From positions 1 through 5,958 of the forward strand of contig PIVW01000370.1 in assembly GCA_003353825.1 (NCBI GenBank): 5,958 nucleotides of DNA, given 5' to 3'. Of this stretch, positions 5,825 to 5,958 are shown one piece after another (position 1 is the first letter of the stretch; each line of letters begins with the position of its first letter). The notes below the pieces were generated by a model. The model was given only the letters and a program-made list of their open reading frames with translations, had not been told where the DNA came from and did no database searches. Made by a program: the position numbers and the translations under genes. Source of the stretch: Chloroflexota bacterium (GTDB taxonomy: Bacteria > Chloroflexota > Anaerolineae > J102).

Positions 5825-5958
5825 AGACCGGAAAGCTGATGCAGGAGTACACCATACCGAGCAATGAGGGCACCTGGGGATATATTGCCTGCAATGGGGG
5901 CGTACTCTACGGCACCCGCGCTGATCGGACGCATGTGGTGCGACAGCTTTTTAGAAAC
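5821..5958 (+). CDS. Fragment resembling a PQQ-like beta-propeller protein (both ends incomplete)
   Basis: Frame 1 is open from 5791 to the last base and protein-like from about 5812. KTGKLMQEYTIP resembles the 'd..TGk.lw.y..p' blade signature of PQQ/quinoprotein-like propellers. GTWGYIACNGGVLYGTRAD resembles the 'WGYlAv.dG.LyGs' blade edge of large propeller proteins in environmental bacteria, which are normally exported. The coordinates begin at ATG 5821, which overlaps the SDR stop as ATGA, but a propeller protein would not start mid-blade, and the frame has stops at 5767, 5773 and 5788. It is therefore better read as an internal piece of another gene joined here. The fold assignment is from recalled motifs over about 46 residues. 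Confidence 0.5.
   Translation, partial: MKTGKLMQEYTIPSNEGTWGYIACNGGVLYGTRADRTHVVRQLFRN

Noticed and set aside
1..5958. tRNA or rRNA genes, CRISPR repeats, insertion sequences, toxin-antitoxin or defence genes
   Set aside because: Both gaps over 200 bases were read for such features and the coding regions are fully explained by transport and metabolic genes; nothing of this kind was seen.

Overview
The window reads as one plus-strand sugar uptake and catabolism cluster from a bacterium of moderate to fairly high GC content, probably an environmental or metagenomic contig: it opens inside one gene and closes inside what looks like an unrelated one. Taxonomy cannot be fixed from the sequence. 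From memory, the aldolase most resembles the LacD-like proteins seen in Chloroflexota and similar heterotrophs, so Chloroflexota is a low-confidence guess.

Layout. Bases 1-264 are the C-terminal end of a periplasmic sugar-binding protein. A structured 219-base gap follows, then a CUT2-family permease (514-1602), a single-domain ABC ATPase (1616-2377) and an FGGY carbohydrate kinase (2393-3892). These three are tightly spaced (13 and 15 bases) and should form one transcript. A 276-base gap (3893-4168) holds a bulged hairpin, a near-perfect 16-base LacI-type operator palindrome, a possible promoter and a second hairpin in the leader of the next gene. A LacD/YihT-type class I aldolase follows (GTG start at 4169, to 5146), then a short-chain dehydrogenase/reductase (SDR, from 5252).

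How the genes fit together. The B-C-A transporter would import a sugar, and the FGGY kinase would phosphorylate it. The aldolase has all the expected active-site residues and would split the phosphorylated ketose to dihydroxyacetone phosphate (or a related triose) plus an aldehyde, which the NADP-type SDR could reduce or oxidise. No isomerase and no second kinase lie in the window. That makes a ketose-1-phosphate route attractive, logically like L-fucose/L-rhamnose or sulfoquinovose degradation but with a different set of enzyme families. The substrate is unknown.

The right end is anomalous. The SDR loses homology just after its Rossmann-fold beta-6 region, at about residue 186, and stops at residue 190. 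A different frame then carries a fragment resembling a PQQ-like beta-propeller protein up to the last base. This is either a chimeric contig end or a real recombination junction. No RNA genes, CRISPR arrays, insertion sequences or transposase genes were seen.
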